A stretch of 64,000 nucleotides of DNA from Candidatus Bathyarchaeota archaeon. Lineage in GTDB: Archaea > Thermoproteota > Bathyarchaeia > Bathyarchaeales > Bathycorpusculaceae. Where the stretch lies: the NCBI GenBank assembly GCA_026014685.1, contig JAOZHW010000015.1, positions 153,332 through 217,331 of the forward strand. The letters run 5' to 3'. The notes under the pieces were generated by a model. It was not told where the DNA came from. It saw nothing but the letters and a program-made list of their open reading frames with translations, and did no database searches. Positions within the stretch are counted from its first letter, which is position 1; each line of letters opens with the position of its first letter. Made by a program: the position numbers and the translations under genes. Positions 35,731 through 45,683 of this stretch are shown one piece after another.

Positions 35731-35997
35731 TTGGAGTTGTCCCTTTTAATCACAATCGGCATAGCACTAGTAATAGTTGGCGTTGTACTGATTGTTGCCG
35801 CGCTTATCCGCGCCTCAGTTGGCGGCGAAAAAAGCGGTGAAAGCCGAGTAAGCGGCGCTGGGGTAATCATGATTGGGCCGATTCCCATAATTTTTGGGAC
35901 AGATAAGAAAGCGGTTAAAACGGTTTTGGTTTTGGCGATAGCGCTTTCAGTGGTTGTTTTAGTTACTTTTTTGGCGTATTATTGGCTGTTGAGGTAG
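35731..35997 (+). CDS. DUF131 two-TM protein (copy 1)
   Basis: 88 aa; two TM helices flanking a short loop with [13 protein letters not shown], the signature of the archaeal DUF131/TIGR00304 family. TTG start at 35731. Function unknown. Its stop is followed immediately by the ATG of a second copy, so the two are co-translated. Confidence 0.85.
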   Translation: MELSLLITIGIALVIVGVVLIVAALIRASVGGEKSGESRVSGAGVIMIGPIPIIFGTDKKAVKTVLVLAIALSVVVLVTFLAYYWLLR

Positions 35998-36294
35998 ATG
36001 AAATTGTTCAGTGAAGAAAGCAGTGAAGGGGGAGTTGCTGTTTCTGGCAGAGTGATGAGTTTGCTGCTGGCTGGTTTTGTGCTTGTTTTTGTCGGCATCG
36101 CCGTTATAGTTGTGGCGTCGCTGGTTTTTGGCAACGGTGGAAGCGTGGGCGGCGTAATCCTCATCGGGCCCATACCGATCGTTTTCGGTTCAGGCCCAAA
36201 CGCTGCATGGTTAATCGGCATAGGCGTAGTTTTAACAATAATCAGTGTTGCAGCGTTCTTTATCCTAAACAGGCGTACTAAAAGAAGCAACTAA
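35998..36294 (+). CDS. DUF131 two-TM protein (copy 2)
   Basis: 98 aa; same layout as copy 1 (TM, GVILIGPIPIVFG, TM) plus a polar N-terminal lead and basic tail (LNRRTKRSN). Starts directly after the copy 1 stop with zero spacing. The shared GPIPI(I/V)FG loop between differing helices argues that the loop is the functional part. Confidence 0.85.
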   Translation: MKLFSEESSEGGVAVSGRVMSLLLAGFVLVFVGIAVIVVASLVFGNGGSVGGVILIGPIPIVFGSGPNAAWLIGIGVVLTIISVAAFFILNRRTKRSN

Positions 36295-36304
36295 AAATTG
36301 GGGT

Positions 36305-36427
36305 TTATTCTTCTGTTTTCTCTTCATCTCTACCGTAGTAGGCATAAAGGAAAATCAACGCTAAAGCAATGCCAATCGAGCCCATCAAGACGTACTGGAG
36401 TGTTACGAAGTATTCGCTTAATCCCAT
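36305..36427 (-). CDS. Single-TM small protein, 40 aa
   Basis: Encodes MGLSEYFVTLQYVLMGSIGI, then more hydrophobic residues and a charged YYGRDEEKTEE tail: one TM helix with an acidic cytosolic or external end. GAGGG sits 7 nt ahead of the ATG (36435-36439), and a TATA box (ATTTAAATAT near 36468-36477) predicts a start near 36446. All signals agree, so a real small gene is likely. Function unknown. Confidence 0.7.
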   Translation of the reverse strand: MGLSEYFVTLQYVLMGSIGIALALIFLYAYYGRDEEKTEE

Positions 36428-36501
36428 TGGGGTTCCCTCTGTATATCCTACTGTTGTAGCAACTTACATATTTAAATCTAAACCCAAAAAACCGCTTGAG
36501 C

Positions 36502-36933
36502 TTAAACTTCTTTTTTGACCTTGTCAGCAGGCGGCTTTTTCCATTCGTTCATAAGCATGTCGTAGCATTCGTCGTTTTCCTCGTAGGTTTTGAACCAGCC
36601 GAGGTTTTGGGCAAGCTTTTGTGTCAACAGATGGTAGCACATGTGGACTTTTTTGTCGAGCACCCGAAAGTAGAAGTCATCGCAGGTACAAAACTCCGCT
36701 TCAGGCATGATAAGGTAGTCACGTTCTCTGCCCACAACTATCCAGACAACTCTGCCTGACGGCTTAAAGATGTACTTTTTTACTCTGCCTTCTGTTACGG
36801 CGTCGAGGGCTTTGGTGAATCTTTGCCCAAACAATTCGTAGAGATCGTTGAGGTTGTCGCCTGAAAGTTTACCTGCAGCTTTGGCTTCTCTACAGATAGC
36901 ATTTAGCGTTTCAACCTCAGAGTTATCGCTCAT
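36502..36933 (-). CDS. SWIM zinc-finger protein
   Basis: About 143 aa. The motif CTCDDFYFRVLDKKVHMCYH (CxC-x(n)-CxH) is a SWIM-type zinc finger. The segment before (GRVKKYIFKPSGRVVWIVVGRERDYLIMP) supplies the usual beta hairpin. Start ATG 36933; an upstream TTG is possible. SWIM proteins bind DNA or act in recombination complexes (Shu2/Sws1-like); here the role is unknown. Lies beside the Hsp20 gene. Confidence 0.82.
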   Translation of the reverse strand: MSDNSEVETLNAICREAKAAGKLSGDNLNDLYELFGQRFTKALDAVTEGRVKKYIFKPSGRVVWIVVGRERDYLIMPEAEFCTCDDFYFRVLDKKVHMCYHLLTQKLAQNLGWFKTYEENDECYDMLMNEWKKPPADKVKKEV

Positions 36934-36974
36934 CGTACTCAAGCAACATATAGAAGGAGAGAGAATTTAGACTT

Positions 36975-37574
36975 TTAGCCTATACTAATTGGTTCACCAC
37001 GGCTTTTAGAAGGTTCCTGCTTTGGCAAAACCACTTCTAAGACGCCGTTTTTGTAGGTTGAGGTGGCTTCTTTGACTTTAACTTTAGCTGGCAACTGGAC
37101 TTCCTTGTAGTACTTGTACTGTGGCGTGTCCACGGAGATGTCAAGGGAGTCTTCGGTTCCGTGCAGTTTTATGTCGGTTTTCTCCACACCTGGCAACTCG
37201 GCTACCACGCGGACTTCAGCAGGGTTATCCACGATGTCCACCAGGGGTTCGCGTTCTTCTTTGACTTCTGGAGGTCCTTTGAGGCCTTTTTTGATGTTGC
37301 CGAACTCTTGGATTTCAGGTTTGCCGTCGGGTCCGATTTTCATACTGTAACCGTACACGAATGGCCCAAGCTCCTTCACAGTGCTGCCGTCAGGCAAAGT
37401 ACGCTCCTTTACATATTCTTTGGGCACTTTCTGGGTGAAGTCTTTGAGTTCCTCATCCATCATCCGCTCCATCTCTTTAAACATGTTATCTATGTCGCCG
37501 AAGAAGGGGTCTCTGTTTGAGCTACGACGTTTTTTGACCCATTCAGAAAAATCGTCGTTATCTGACACACACAT
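36975..37574 (-). CDS. Hsp20/alpha-crystallin small heat-shock protein
   Basis: About 199 aa. The C-terminal half holds the alpha-crystallin domain (VRVVAELPGVEKTDIKLHG, DISVDTPQYKYYKEVQLP, ATSTYKNGVLEVVLPK) and ends in a short extension; the N-terminal half is charged and carries MFKEMERMMDEELK. ATP-independent chaperone holding unfolding proteins. The start at 37574 is chosen because the TATA box at 37603-37616 gives a start site near 37583 (almost leaderless), which excludes an upstream ATG at 37622. Confidence 0.93.
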   Translation of the reverse strand: MCVSDNDDFSEWVKKRRSSNRDPFFGDIDNMFKEMERMMDEELKDFTQKVPKEYVKERTLPDGSTVKELGPFVYGYSMKIGPDGKPEIQEFGNIKKGLKGPPEVKEEREPLVDIVDNPAEVRVVAELPGVEKTDIKLHGTEDSLDISVDTPQYKYYKEVQLPAKVKVKEATSTYKNGVLEVVLPKQEPSKSRGEPISIG

Positions 37575-37691
37575 CACCAGTCTATTGAGGGGGATTGCAA
37601 ACCAATAAATATATTGTAACAAACAAACCCAAACAAATGTCCTTTAAATAAAGAAAAGAGTCCTCACAACAGAAACAGCTGCATCTGAGGG

Positions 37692-39062
37692 TTATTTGCC
37701 GATTACACGCATATTCTCTACCATAACCCATGGAGCAATCAAAGAACCCATCTGCCGCTCGTTACCCCCCACTACCGCGACGTTTTTAAGGAGGTCAAAT
37801 ATGTTGCCTGCTAACATCACACCTCTACATGGATGCGCTGTTTCGCCGTTTTTAATTCTCCAGCATAATGTTGCCACCACTGAAAATTCTCCGTTAACGG
37901 GATTGCTGCTGTGTGCACCTTGAAGGTAGTAGACAAGCAAACCGTCACCCAACTCTGAGAGCATTTGCTTGGAGGTTTTGTTGCTTGGAAGTATGTGGAA
38001 GTTAGTGGTTTCAACTCCTGGCGTGGAGAGGTAACCTGCGCGTGATGCGTTGCCAGTACTTTCTTTTGATTCCTTTTTGGCGGTGTAGCTGTCGTAGAGG
38101 AAGTTACGTAAGATACCCTTTTCGATGACTGGCGTTTTTTGTCGAGGTATGCCTTCGCCGTCGAATACGGAGGTCCGTAATCCAGCAGGGTACAAGCCGT
38201 CGTCGTAGACAGTTAGATTTTCCGAGGCGACCTGTTCACCAATTTTGCCCTTAAACGGCGATTGATTTCTCTGTACACTATCAGCTTTAACCGCACCCAT
38301 TAGAGTGTATGCAAAGAGGTCTTGGAGAGCAAATTGAGTTAGAATGACTTTGGCTTTTTTTGATTCGACAGGTTTAGGTTTTAGCGCTGAAACCGCCAGT
38401 TTAGCTGCTTCCTTGCCAACCCACTCGGGGTCAAGACGGTAGTTTCTTGCGGCGTTGAATTCAAAGCAAATCGGAGTCACCGCGCCGCCTTCTTTTGCCA
38501 GCGTCGCGAGGCTGCACTCGACGATGGTGCCCTTATCGTAGCCAGTGATGCCACTAGAATTAGCGATAGCAGCTGAAACACATCCGCTTCCCACTCCGCC
38601 CTCAACTGGAAACACACGCTTATCCACACCGCCCGCGGCATCCAGCATCGTCGAGGTGACTTTAACTAAATCTTCAGGGCTGAGCGCAACAATTTTCTCG
38701 TCGAAAGTGCCTTCGGTGCCGCTGTATTGTTTCTTTTGGGGGAGTCCGTTCCAGTCTGGGTCGGGTTTGCTTGCTTTCGCTGCGCCTAGTGCACGGGCAA
38801 CCACGTTTTCGATGGCGCCTTGGTCGTTGATTATGTTGGTGTAGGCGAAGCCGATGGCCTTGTTTGCGACGACGCGCACGCCTATGCCGCGGTCGATTAT
38901 GCGGTTGGTTTTGCTGATTTGCCCCAACTCTACGCCGATGTTAACTGCTTGACCGTCGTAAACGTAAGCTTCTGCTTCCGCTGCACCCAACTTAAGCGCC
39001 GCTTTCACCGTGTTCTCCGCTAAGTTGAGCATAATGTTTTTTTCAAGCGCTGCCACCGACAA
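37692..39062 (-). CDS. pmbA: TldE/PmbA, partner of TldD
   Basis: 456 aa, U62 family paralogue lacking the HExxxH zinc motif; forms the TldD/TldE heterodimeric protease. Typical [36 protein letters not shown] and [20 protein letters not shown]. The first codon may be GTG 39062, overlapping tldD by 20 bp, or ATG 39032. Directly follows tldD, as in most genomes. Confidence 0.94.
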   Translation of the reverse strand: MSVAALEKNIMLNLAENTVKAALKLGAAEAEAYVYDGQAVNIGVELGQISKTNRIIDRGIGVRVVANKAIGFAYTNIINDQGAIENVVARALGAAKASKPDPDWNGLPQKKQYSGTEGTFDEKIVALSPEDLVKVTSTMLDAAGGVDKRVFPVEGGVGSGCVSAAIANSSGITGYDKGTIVECSLATLAKEGGAVTPICFEFNAARNYRLDPEWVGKEAAKLAVSALKPKPVESKKAKVILTQFALQDLFAYTLMGAVKADSVQRNQSPFKGKIGEQVASENLTVYDDGLYPAGLRTSVFDGEGIPRQKTPVIEKGILRNFLYDSYTAKKESKESTGNASRAGYLSTPGVETTNFHILPSNKTSKQMLSELGDGLLVYYLQGAHSSNPVNGEFSVVATLCWRIKNGETAHPCRGVMLAGNIFDLLKNVAVVGGNERQMGSLIAPWVMVENMRVIGK

Positions 39063-40428
39063 CCACCTCGCTGACTCTTATGTGCGGTCCACCGTCACAG
39101 ATAAACGCTGTCTGACCCTTACCACACCTTCCAGGGTCCAAATGAAAATCTTTCCCGACACCATCCACTTTATGCAGGGTTTCAAGTGTGTTGCCGCTTA
39201 TGGATGCGTTGCGCACTGCTGGGCCGATTTCTCCGTTTTTGATTTCGTATCCTTCTTGGATACCGACTTGAAAAGTGCCGTCTAAGCTGGCTTGACCTCC
39301 GCGGAAGCTCTTGAAGTAGTAACCTGATTTGACGCCTTCAAGGAGTTCTTCGAGTTTTTGATCGCGGGGTGCCATGTAGGTGCATCGCATACGGATGATG
39401 GGTTCCACACGGAAGTCTTCTGCCCGCGCGTTGCCTGTTGGGGCGGTGTTGAATTTGTGTGCGGTGTCGCGGTTATGCATCAAGCCAGAGACGACGCCGT
39501 CTTTTATGAGCAGGGTCTTTTGGCTGGCGACACCTTCGTCGTCGTACTTGAATGCGCCAAACGAGCCCTCCACTGTGCCGTCGTCGTAGAAAGTGACAAG
39601 ATTTGAGCCTATTTTTTTACCCATATTGGAAGCCAGTACACCGCCTGAAAGCGCCAAATCCGCCTCCGCCAAGTGCCCAAACGCTTCATGCACAAACACG
39701 CCAACAACGTTTGGACCCAACACAACGGGGAATCTGCCACCCTTTGGGCATTTTGCACTAATTTGTTCGACGGCTCGTTTCGCAACGGTTCTGCCTAATT
39801 CTTCGGGTGCGTATTCGTCAAAGAGTTCGTAGCCTTTAGTGGAACCTATTTCTTCGCGGCTAAACGTAAACTCGCCGTTGTTTTGGGCTGAAGCGGTGAC
39901 ACGAGCCCACACGTAGAGCTTATCCTGCTCGATTGCAGCGCCTTCACTGTTAACGAAAAAGCCCTTAATCAACAAGTCAGCATAGTCTATTCCACAACTT
40001 TTGATTTGCCCATCGAAACCGAGGATAGCTTTATTTATAGTCAGCGCGGTTTTGATTTTGTCCTCCACTGACACTTCAGAGGGGTCTTTTTTCGGCTTAA
40101 CTGTTACATGGTCTTCAACTGCCTTCGATGGCGCCAGCTTAATCGGCGTCTTGAGGCGTGTGCTCGCCAGTTTTGCCATCCGACAGGCATCCGACAAGGC
40201 ACCCTCCAAAATGGCCGCGTCCAGCGAACCAACCGAGGCAAAACCCCATGCACCATTGACGAGCACACGGATGGCGACGCCGTTTTCTATCCCCTGCTTG
40301 GCGGCTTCCACCCGTTCCTCTTTGAGCGTCAGCATCGTTTTTGCGATGTGCTGTGCTCTTGCTTCTGCGTACTGTGCTCCGAACTTGTCGGTGGCGGCTG
40401 TAGTGATTTTTGTGAGAAGGTCCTTCAA
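39043..40428 (-). CDS. tldD: Metalloprotease TldD
   Basis: 461 aa, catalytic subunit. The zinc motif [11 protein letters not shown] (HExxxH) is present, with [42 protein letters not shown] and the C-terminal [14 protein letters not shown]. Acts on unstructured peptides (leader peptide/antitoxin trimming in bacteria). Overlaps or touches pmbA downstream. Confidence 0.94.
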   Translation of the reverse strand: MKDLLTKITTAATDKFGAQYAEARAQHIAKTMLTLKEERVEAAKQGIENGVAIRVLVNGAWGFASVGSLDAAILEGALSDACRMAKLASTRLKTPIKLAPSKAVEDHVTVKPKKDPSEVSVEDKIKTALTINKAILGFDGQIKSCGIDYADLLIKGFFVNSEGAAIEQDKLYVWARVTASAQNNGEFTFSREEIGSTKGYELFDEYAPEELGRTVAKRAVEQISAKCPKGGRFPVVLGPNVVGVFVHEAFGHLAEADLALSGGVLASNMGKKIGSNLVTFYDDGTVEGSFGAFKYDDEGVASQKTLLIKDGVVSGLMHNRDTAHKFNTAPTGNARAEDFRVEPIIRMRCTYMAPRDQKLEELLEGVKSGYYFKSFRGGQASLDGTFQVGIQEGYEIKNGEIGPAVRNASISGNTLETLHKVDGVGKDFHLDPGRCGKGQTAFICDGGPHIRVSEVVVGGSA

Positions 40429-40598
40429 GATAATCGGTCCTATAGCGGTAATAGGATTTTTGTGGGGGGATAAAACGGTTACGTTTTCTCATCTAATGGG
40501 GGCTGGTGCTCTACAGTACGCTTTAAGAATCTGGTTACGTCTTGTTTAACTAGAAATGGTTTTTAAGGTTTCCTAAACGGGTTTCGCAGAGGCTTTTG

Positions 40599-41924
40599 AT
40601 GAACAAAAAACTCGTCATCAGCACAGTTTCACTTCTGACAATTACACTGATAGCCACGCTTCCTCTCGTAGATTACCATTTCAACTCAACTAAAACGATG
40701 GCTCTTCACACTTCCGGCAGCAAAATCTTGGATGCTTACGGCAACGTCGTTTATTTGCGAGGCATCGGCCGCTCGGGGGATTTGCAGTCGCCGTCTGGCA
40801 TGTGGTCAGAGCCAGGAGAACAGGTTTTTAGCTGGGACCAAAAATGGCGACCTATAGAGGAGAATCTGCACAAAATGGATGCCACATTGCAGTGCTACCG
40901 CGATTACTGGCACGTCAACATGATACGCATCTTCATACCCGTGGATTGGTGGTGGACAGACAACATCTCACGCGCGACCTATGAACCCGAAGCCGCCAAC
41001 ATAACCATAAGCTATCGACATTACCTCGAAACACTGGTACAAGAAGCAGCCAAATACGGCATCTACGTCGATCTATGCCCCTACAGCGCCGTAAACGGCT
41101 ACCTGTTTAGCAGAACCTTCGAGGGGGAACCCGGCACATGGGTACCCAACACCGCCAGCTACCAATTCATCCAAACCGTAACCTCCGATGCAGGACGAAA
41201 CGAGATGGAGTTTTGGCGGCTATGGTGGGGCAGCGTCGTTGAACGGTTGGGTGGATACAGAAACGTGATTTTTGAGTTGTGGAATGAACCAGGCGACAAC
41301 AAAACCGCCTTCTTTAGCTACATGATTGAAGCTTACAAAACCATCCGCAACTTAGGCAACCAAAATCTGGTGTTCATGCAGTGGGAAGTAGGCATCGTGC
41401 CAGGCTGGCAGAGCCTCACTTGGGCACCTGAACTTTTCAGCCAACTAAAAAACGCCACAAGCAAAGCACCCCTAAACGTAGCCTTTACCACACACACCTA
41501 CATGCATTCCCCTTACCCCAACCTGCAATGGGCACACAACTACGAAGAAGTCAAACGCCAACTAAACGCACCCGACATGGTGCCCCAAACCAGAAACATC
41601 AACTGCACAGTACCACTGGTTTTCAACGAAATGGGCGTGCTCGACGCAGATTTCATCTACAACTACTGGGCCAGTGTTGAGGAACGCTTCGGCGGAGGCA
41701 ACTTGACTTTGGCGCAGAGACGCGCCCGCGAATACAGCTTCTGGACAGCGATTCTGCAAAACGCCAAAGACCTTGGTATAGGTGTCTGCGCTTACTATTG
41801 GATGCAGGACTCGGTGTCGGTTGCTTACGGTTACGCTGGGGAAGCACTAGTTTCAAGTGATGTATGGACTGGAGGTTCGCCTACACCTAACTTTGCAGGC
41901 AAAACCTTCATAGAAACCGCTTAA
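40599..41924 (+). CDS. Anchored GH5-like glycosidase
   Basis: 441 aa. An N-terminal TM/signal (KKLVISTVSLLTITLIATLPL) then a large TIM barrel: LRGIGRSG at strand 1, MIRIFIPVDWWW, FELWNEPGD (acid/base Glu about 230) and PLVFNEMGV (nucleophile Glu about 344), CAYYWMQDS near the end. Clan A cellulase-like. No signal-peptidase site is obvious, so probably membrane tethered. Many Asn-x-Ser/Thr sites agree with an external location. Repeat C begins 29 bp after its stop. Confidence 0.85.
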   Translation: MNKKLVISTVSLLTITLIATLPLVDYHFNSTKTMALHTSGSKILDAYGNVVYLRGIGRSGDLQSPSGMWSEPGEQVFSWDQKWRPIEENLHKMDATLQCYRDYWHVNMIRIFIPVDWWWTDNISRATYEPEAANITISYRHYLETLVQEAAKYGIYVDLCPYSAVNGYLFSRTFEGEPGTWVPNTASYQFIQTVTSDAGRNEMEFWRLWWGSVVERLGGYRNVIFELWNEPGDNKTAFFSYMIEAYKTIRNLGNQNLVFMQWEVGIVPGWQSLTWAPELFSQLKNATSKAPLNVAFTTHTYMHSPYPNLQWAHNYEEVKRQLNAPDMVPQTRNINCTVPLVFNEMGVLDADFIYNYWASVEERFGGGNLTLAQRRAREYSFWTAILQNAKDLGIGVCAYYWMQDSVSVAYGYAGEALVSSDVWTGGSPTPNFAGKTFIETA

Positions 41925-41952
41925 ACCACAACAGAATATTTGGGCAACGCTG

Positions 41953-42029
41953 AACCACGCGACGTCTCTGCGGAGAGGCCCCCTCCCCTTATATAAAGGA
42001 CAAGCGGTTTGCCGCTCCGCCACTAAACC
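41953..42029 (+). repeat. Dispersed repeat, copy C (full)
   Basis: About 77 bp after the GH5-like gene, with the same order as copy A: ACCACGCGACGTCTC start, a hairpin of different sequence (GTCTCT-GCGG-AGAGGC), C-rich tract, TTATATAAAGG, then GCGGTTTGCCGC-CTCCGCCACT. The hairpin bases differ from copy A yet pair again. Confidence 0.75.
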
Positions 42030-42132
42030 AACCTGGAAAAACGTTTAGCAATACTTTAGTCCTGATCGTCTTTGCTGAAGGTAACGCTTTTTTCCTTCAA
42101 ACCCCCATCAAGTACAACGTAGATGGTTGCCG

Positions 42133-42900
42133 ATGAGGTTAAGTTTGTCTAACGGAATTTTCAGTAAACTTCGCATTAACGAGAATTTCAAAGCTGCCAA
42201 AAACCTCGGATTCCAAGACATCGAATTCAACATGAAATCCATCAAAAAAGAACATGACACCGACGTTTACCGCGAACAGAAGGCGTTGGCGGCTTCAGGC
42301 TTAAACTGTTTAACTCTACATTCAGCCGTGTTGCACGTTAAAGACCCCATTGAAGTGCATCAGGCGGTGTATTACGGCAAGATTTCGCTGGAGTGCGCCC
42401 GAGCCTTAAAGGCGCCATTGATGACTGTGCACTCAAACGTCTCAAAGAAGCTGCCAGCTAAAGTTAGAGCTGAATGTTTAGAAGCAGTTTTTGGGGAAAT
42501 CAACCCTTTCGCAAAAAAGTTAGGCATCAAACTCTCACTGGAAAATCTCTCGTTTAACTCAACTGGGTTTGGCAAAAATGTTGAGGAACTCGAAGAGGTA
42601 CTTGGCGTCATCGACCCAAAGGGTGAGATGGGGTTCACGTTTGATTTGTGCCATGCATTGGAGACAAAGGTTGTTGATGAATTGCTAGACAGGTTTGGTA
42701 GCCGCGTCTGCAACGTGCATATGGCTGATAAGCATCACAAGCCTTTCTTTGAGAGAAAAACCGAACTTACCCATTTTCTATCGGCGCTGCATGGTTTCGG
42801 TTATGATGGCCCTATTACGTTAGAGCTTGTGCATACTACTTCGATGGCTGACATCGCTAAAACCAAAAAATTATTCGAAAACCTGTTAAAAGAGTATTAA
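42133..42900 (+). CDS. Sugar-phosphate isomerase/AP endonuclease-2 family
   Basis: About 255-aa TIM barrel of the xylose isomerase-like/AP_endonuc_2 superfamily. Residues for a metal site: LHSAVLH, MTVHSNV, LSLENLSF, GFTFDLCHALE (His), CNVHMADKHH, and ITLELVH. Substrate unknown; could be a sugar epimerase/isomerase or an endonuclease IV relative. Start ATG 42133 (TTG 42127 also possible). Confidence 0.82.
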   Translation: MRLSLSNGIFSKLRINENFKAAKNLGFQDIEFNMKSIKKEHDTDVYREQKALAASGLNCLTLHSAVLHVKDPIEVHQAVYYGKISLECARALKAPLMTVHSNVSKKLPAKVRAECLEAVFGEINPFAKKLGIKLSLENLSFNSTGFGKNVEELEEVLGVIDPKGEMGFTFDLCHALETKVVDELLDRFGSRVCNVHMADKHHKPFFERKTELTHFLSALHGFGYDGPITLELVHTTSMADIAKTKKLFENLLKEY

Positions 42901-42965
42901 ACGTCAAACTGTTTCGACACTTTTTCTTTTTTTGTTTAATTTTTTGAGGGAAACATTTTTCTTTT

Positions 42966-45683
42966 TTGCTTCAGGATGCTAAAGGTGAGAAAGAGGGCAA
43001 ACGCTTGCGTTCACGTAAGGTTAGGGAGGACACTTTAGGTAGCGGAAAATTTTTACTTGAACTATACCGAAAAGCCCTAACATTGCCTGACCAAGAACTC
43101 TACGATTACTTTTTAGACCACGCAGTTAACCTCACAAAAAGCAAGATAGGTTTCTTTCACTTCGTTAGCGACGACCAAAAAACAATCGCGTTAACCACTT
43201 GGAACAAAGAAGCGCTGAAAAACTGCACAGCCAATTATGTTAATCACTATCCGATGGCTGAGGCGGGGAACTGGGCTGACTGCATCCGTTTCAGGCGCCC
43301 CATAATTTACAATGACTTCAAAAATAGCCCAAACCAGAAAGGTCTCCCAAAAGGGCATGTTCCACTAAAACGGATGCTGGGAATACCCATAATTGAGAAA
43401 GGAAAAACAAAAGCAATTTTTGGGGTTGGAAACAAAAAAGCTCCCTATACTCAGAGAGACATTGACCAGCTTGAATTAATCGGAACAGAACTCAACCGAA
43501 TAATAAGTCAGCGCCGCGCGGACGCAGAATTGTTGGAGTCTAAAGAGAAGTATCAGGTGCTCTTTGAGAACATGGTTGATGGGTTTGCTTTCTGTCAAAT
43601 GGTTTATGATAAGCAGGATAAACCGCGGGATTTCATATGTTTAGAGGTTAACCAAGCTTTTGAGCGGATATTGAGGGTGAAAAAGGAGCAGGTGCTTGGA
43701 AAAAAAGCAACAGAAGCTTTCCATTCGCTTAGAAATGTTGACCCGCATGTTTTTAACACTCTGGGGTTAGTAGCGTCTACTGGGTTTGAAGAGAAATTTG
43801 AAATATTCATAGATGCATTCGGTATTTGGTTGGATGTATCTGCTTTTAGCCCAAAAAAAGGGTACTTTGCTGTTATAATCGAAGATATTACTCAACGTAA
43901 AAAAGCTGAAGAAGCGCTAAAAGAAAGCGAAGGACATCTAAAACGAAGCCAAGAAATCGCGCATGTAGGCAGTTGGGAACTGGATTTAGTTGCTAACAAG
44001 CTGGTGTGGACTGATGAGGTTTACAGAATTTTTGGAGTTAAACGCTCAGAATTCGGTGCAACCTATGGAGATTTTTTAAGTTGTGTGCACCCTGTCGACC
44101 GCGAAATTGTTGATAAGCAGTATAATGCTTCACTCGACGAGGGTAAAGACAACTTTGAAATTGAGCACCGTGTGGTAAAAAAAGAATCAGGCGAAGTACG
44201 GATAGTTCACGAAAAATGTTTCCATATACGGGACAAGTACGGCGAAGTAATTCGCTCTGTTGGTATGGTTCAAGACGTCACTGAACGCAAAAAGGCAGAA
44301 CAAGCCCTAAGAGAAAGCGAAGAACGCCTTAAACTGAAACTTGACTCAGTACTCTCTCCAGATATCGAGATAGGCGAAAACGACCTCGCAAACATAATCG
44401 ATGTGCCTTCATTACAGTCCACCATGGATCGTCTCTACGAAGTTACAAACATGGGTTTTGCGTTAATCGACCTCAAAGGAAAAGTTCTCGTTGGGACAGG
44501 GTGGCAAGATATCTGTACCAAATTTCACCGCGTCAACCCTCGCACATGCAAAAACTGTATCGAAAGTGACATTGAACTTTCAAGGGGCCTCAAAAAGGGT
44601 CAGATAAGCCTCTATAAATGCAAAAACAGCATGTGGGATGTGGTTACTCCGCTTTTCATCGGCGACAAACACGTCGGCAACGTCTTTTTCGGTCAATTCT
44701 TCTTTGACGACGAAATCCCAGACCGAAGCATTTTCGTTACTCAAGCAGAAAGATATGGGTTCAACAAGGAAGAATATCTCGCGGCATTTGACCGTGTTCC
44801 CAGGTTTAGCCGCGAAAACACTGAGGCATTGATGCGGTTTTATGCGGGGTTGTCTGAGATGCTGTCTAAAATTAGCCTTGCAAACCTAAAGCTTGCTAAA
44901 TCGTTGAACACACAAAAAGAGTTACAGTTCAAGCTGGAAGATAAAGCTGCTGAAGTAAAAGCGTATGCTTCCCAGATGGAGCAGCTAGCCGAACAGAGGG
45001 CTAAGCAGCTTAAAGATGCCGAACGCTTATCTGCGATTGGCGCCACCGCTGGTATGGTTGGTCATGATATCCGTAACCCGCTGCAGGCTATTACTAATGA
45101 ACTGTACTTGGCGCGCAAAGAAATAGAGGCCCTGCCAAATGGGGAAGAAAAAACCAGCTTGCAGGGAAGCATCCACAGTATTGAAGAAAATCTTGTCTAC
45201 ATCAACAAGATTGTTGCGGACCTGCAGGATTTCGCCAGACCACTTAACCCAAAACCAGAACCAGTTTTCATAAAGAAGTCGATTGCCGACGCGCTTTCGA
45301 TAGTGGTTGTTCCAGATAACGTGAAGGTTACTTTGGAAATCCAAGAAAACATGCAGCAACTAAAAGTAGACCCTACAATGATAAAGCGGGTTATTGTGAA
45401 TTTGGTGCAGAACGCAGTTCAAGCTATGCCTAAAGGCGGCGACCTCACCATAACCGCTTCAACCAAGAAGCATAACATGGAGATTTCGGTGGAAGACACA
45501 GGTGAAGGCATCCCAGTTGTTGTGCAGCATAAACTTTTCACGCCTTTGATGACTACTAAAGCCAAGGGGCAAGGTTTCGGTTTAGCTGTAGTTAAACGGA
45601 TGACTGAAGCGATGGGTGGAACAGTGGCTTTTTGGAGTGAAGAAGGCAAAGGAACCAAGTTTACGCTGAAATTTCCAGTTTAG
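42966..45683 (+). CDS. GAF-PAS-PAS-PocR histidine kinase
   Basis: 905-aa soluble kinase. GAF about 25-180 (HYPMAEAGNWAD, PIIYNDF), PAS about 195-315, PAS about 320-445, PocR about 465-630 (GWQDICTKFHRVNP, CIESDIEL, YKCKNSMWD, HVGNVFFGQFFFDDE), a coiled linker (EDKAAEVKAYASQMEQLAEQRA), phospho-His box GHDIRNPLQAI, N box VQNAVQAMPKGG, DTGEGIP, GLAVVKR. PocR senses small diols/aldehydes in bacteria; the ligand here is unknown. Starts TTG at 42966. No response regulator adjacent; converges with MEMO1 (3-bp overlap). Confidence 0.9.
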   Translation: MLQDAKGEKEGKRLRSRKVREDTLGSGKFLLELYRKALTLPDQELYDYFLDHAVNLTKSKIGFFHFVSDDQKTIALTTWNKEALKNCTANYVNHYPMAEAGNWADCIRFRRPIIYNDFKNSPNQKGLPKGHVPLKRMLGIPIIEKGKTKAIFGVGNKKAPYTQRDIDQLELIGTELNRIISQRRADAELLESKEKYQVLFENMVDGFAFCQMVYDKQDKPRDFICLEVNQAFERILRVKKEQVLGKKATEAFHSLRNVDPHVFNTLGLVASTGFEEKFEIFIDAFGIWLDVSAFSPKKGYFAVIIEDITQRKKAEEALKESEGHLKRSQEIAHVGSWELDLVANKLVWTDEVYRIFGVKRSEFGATYGDFLSCVHPVDREIVDKQYNASLDEGKDNFEIEHRVVKKESGEVRIVHEKCFHIRDKYGEVIRSVGMVQDVTERKKAEQALRESEERLKLKLDSVLSPDIEIGENDLANIIDVPSLQSTMDRLYEVTNMGFALIDLKGKVLVGTGWQDICTKFHRVNPRTCKNCIESDIELSRGLKKGQISLYKCKNSMWDVVTPLFIGDKHVGNVFFGQFFFDDEIPDRSIFVTQAERYGFNKEEYLAAFDRVPRFSRENTEALMRFYAGLSEMLSKISLANLKLAKSLNTQKELQFKLEDKAAEVKAYASQMEQLAEQRAKQLKDAERLSAIGATAGMVGHDIRNPLQAITNELYLARKEIEALPNGEEKTSLQGSIHSIEENLVYINKIVADLQDFARPLNPKPEPVFIKKSIADALSIVVVPDNVKVTLEIQENMQQLKVDPTMIKRVIVNLVQNAVQAMPKGGDLTITASTKKHNMEISVEDTGEGIPVVVQHKLFTPLMTTKAKGQGFGLAVVKRMTEAMGGTVAFWSEEGKGTKFTLKFPV

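Noticed and set aside
40001..40549. 182-codon + strand frame across tldD
   Set aside because: Antisense of a well conserved gene; open only because of codon bias.
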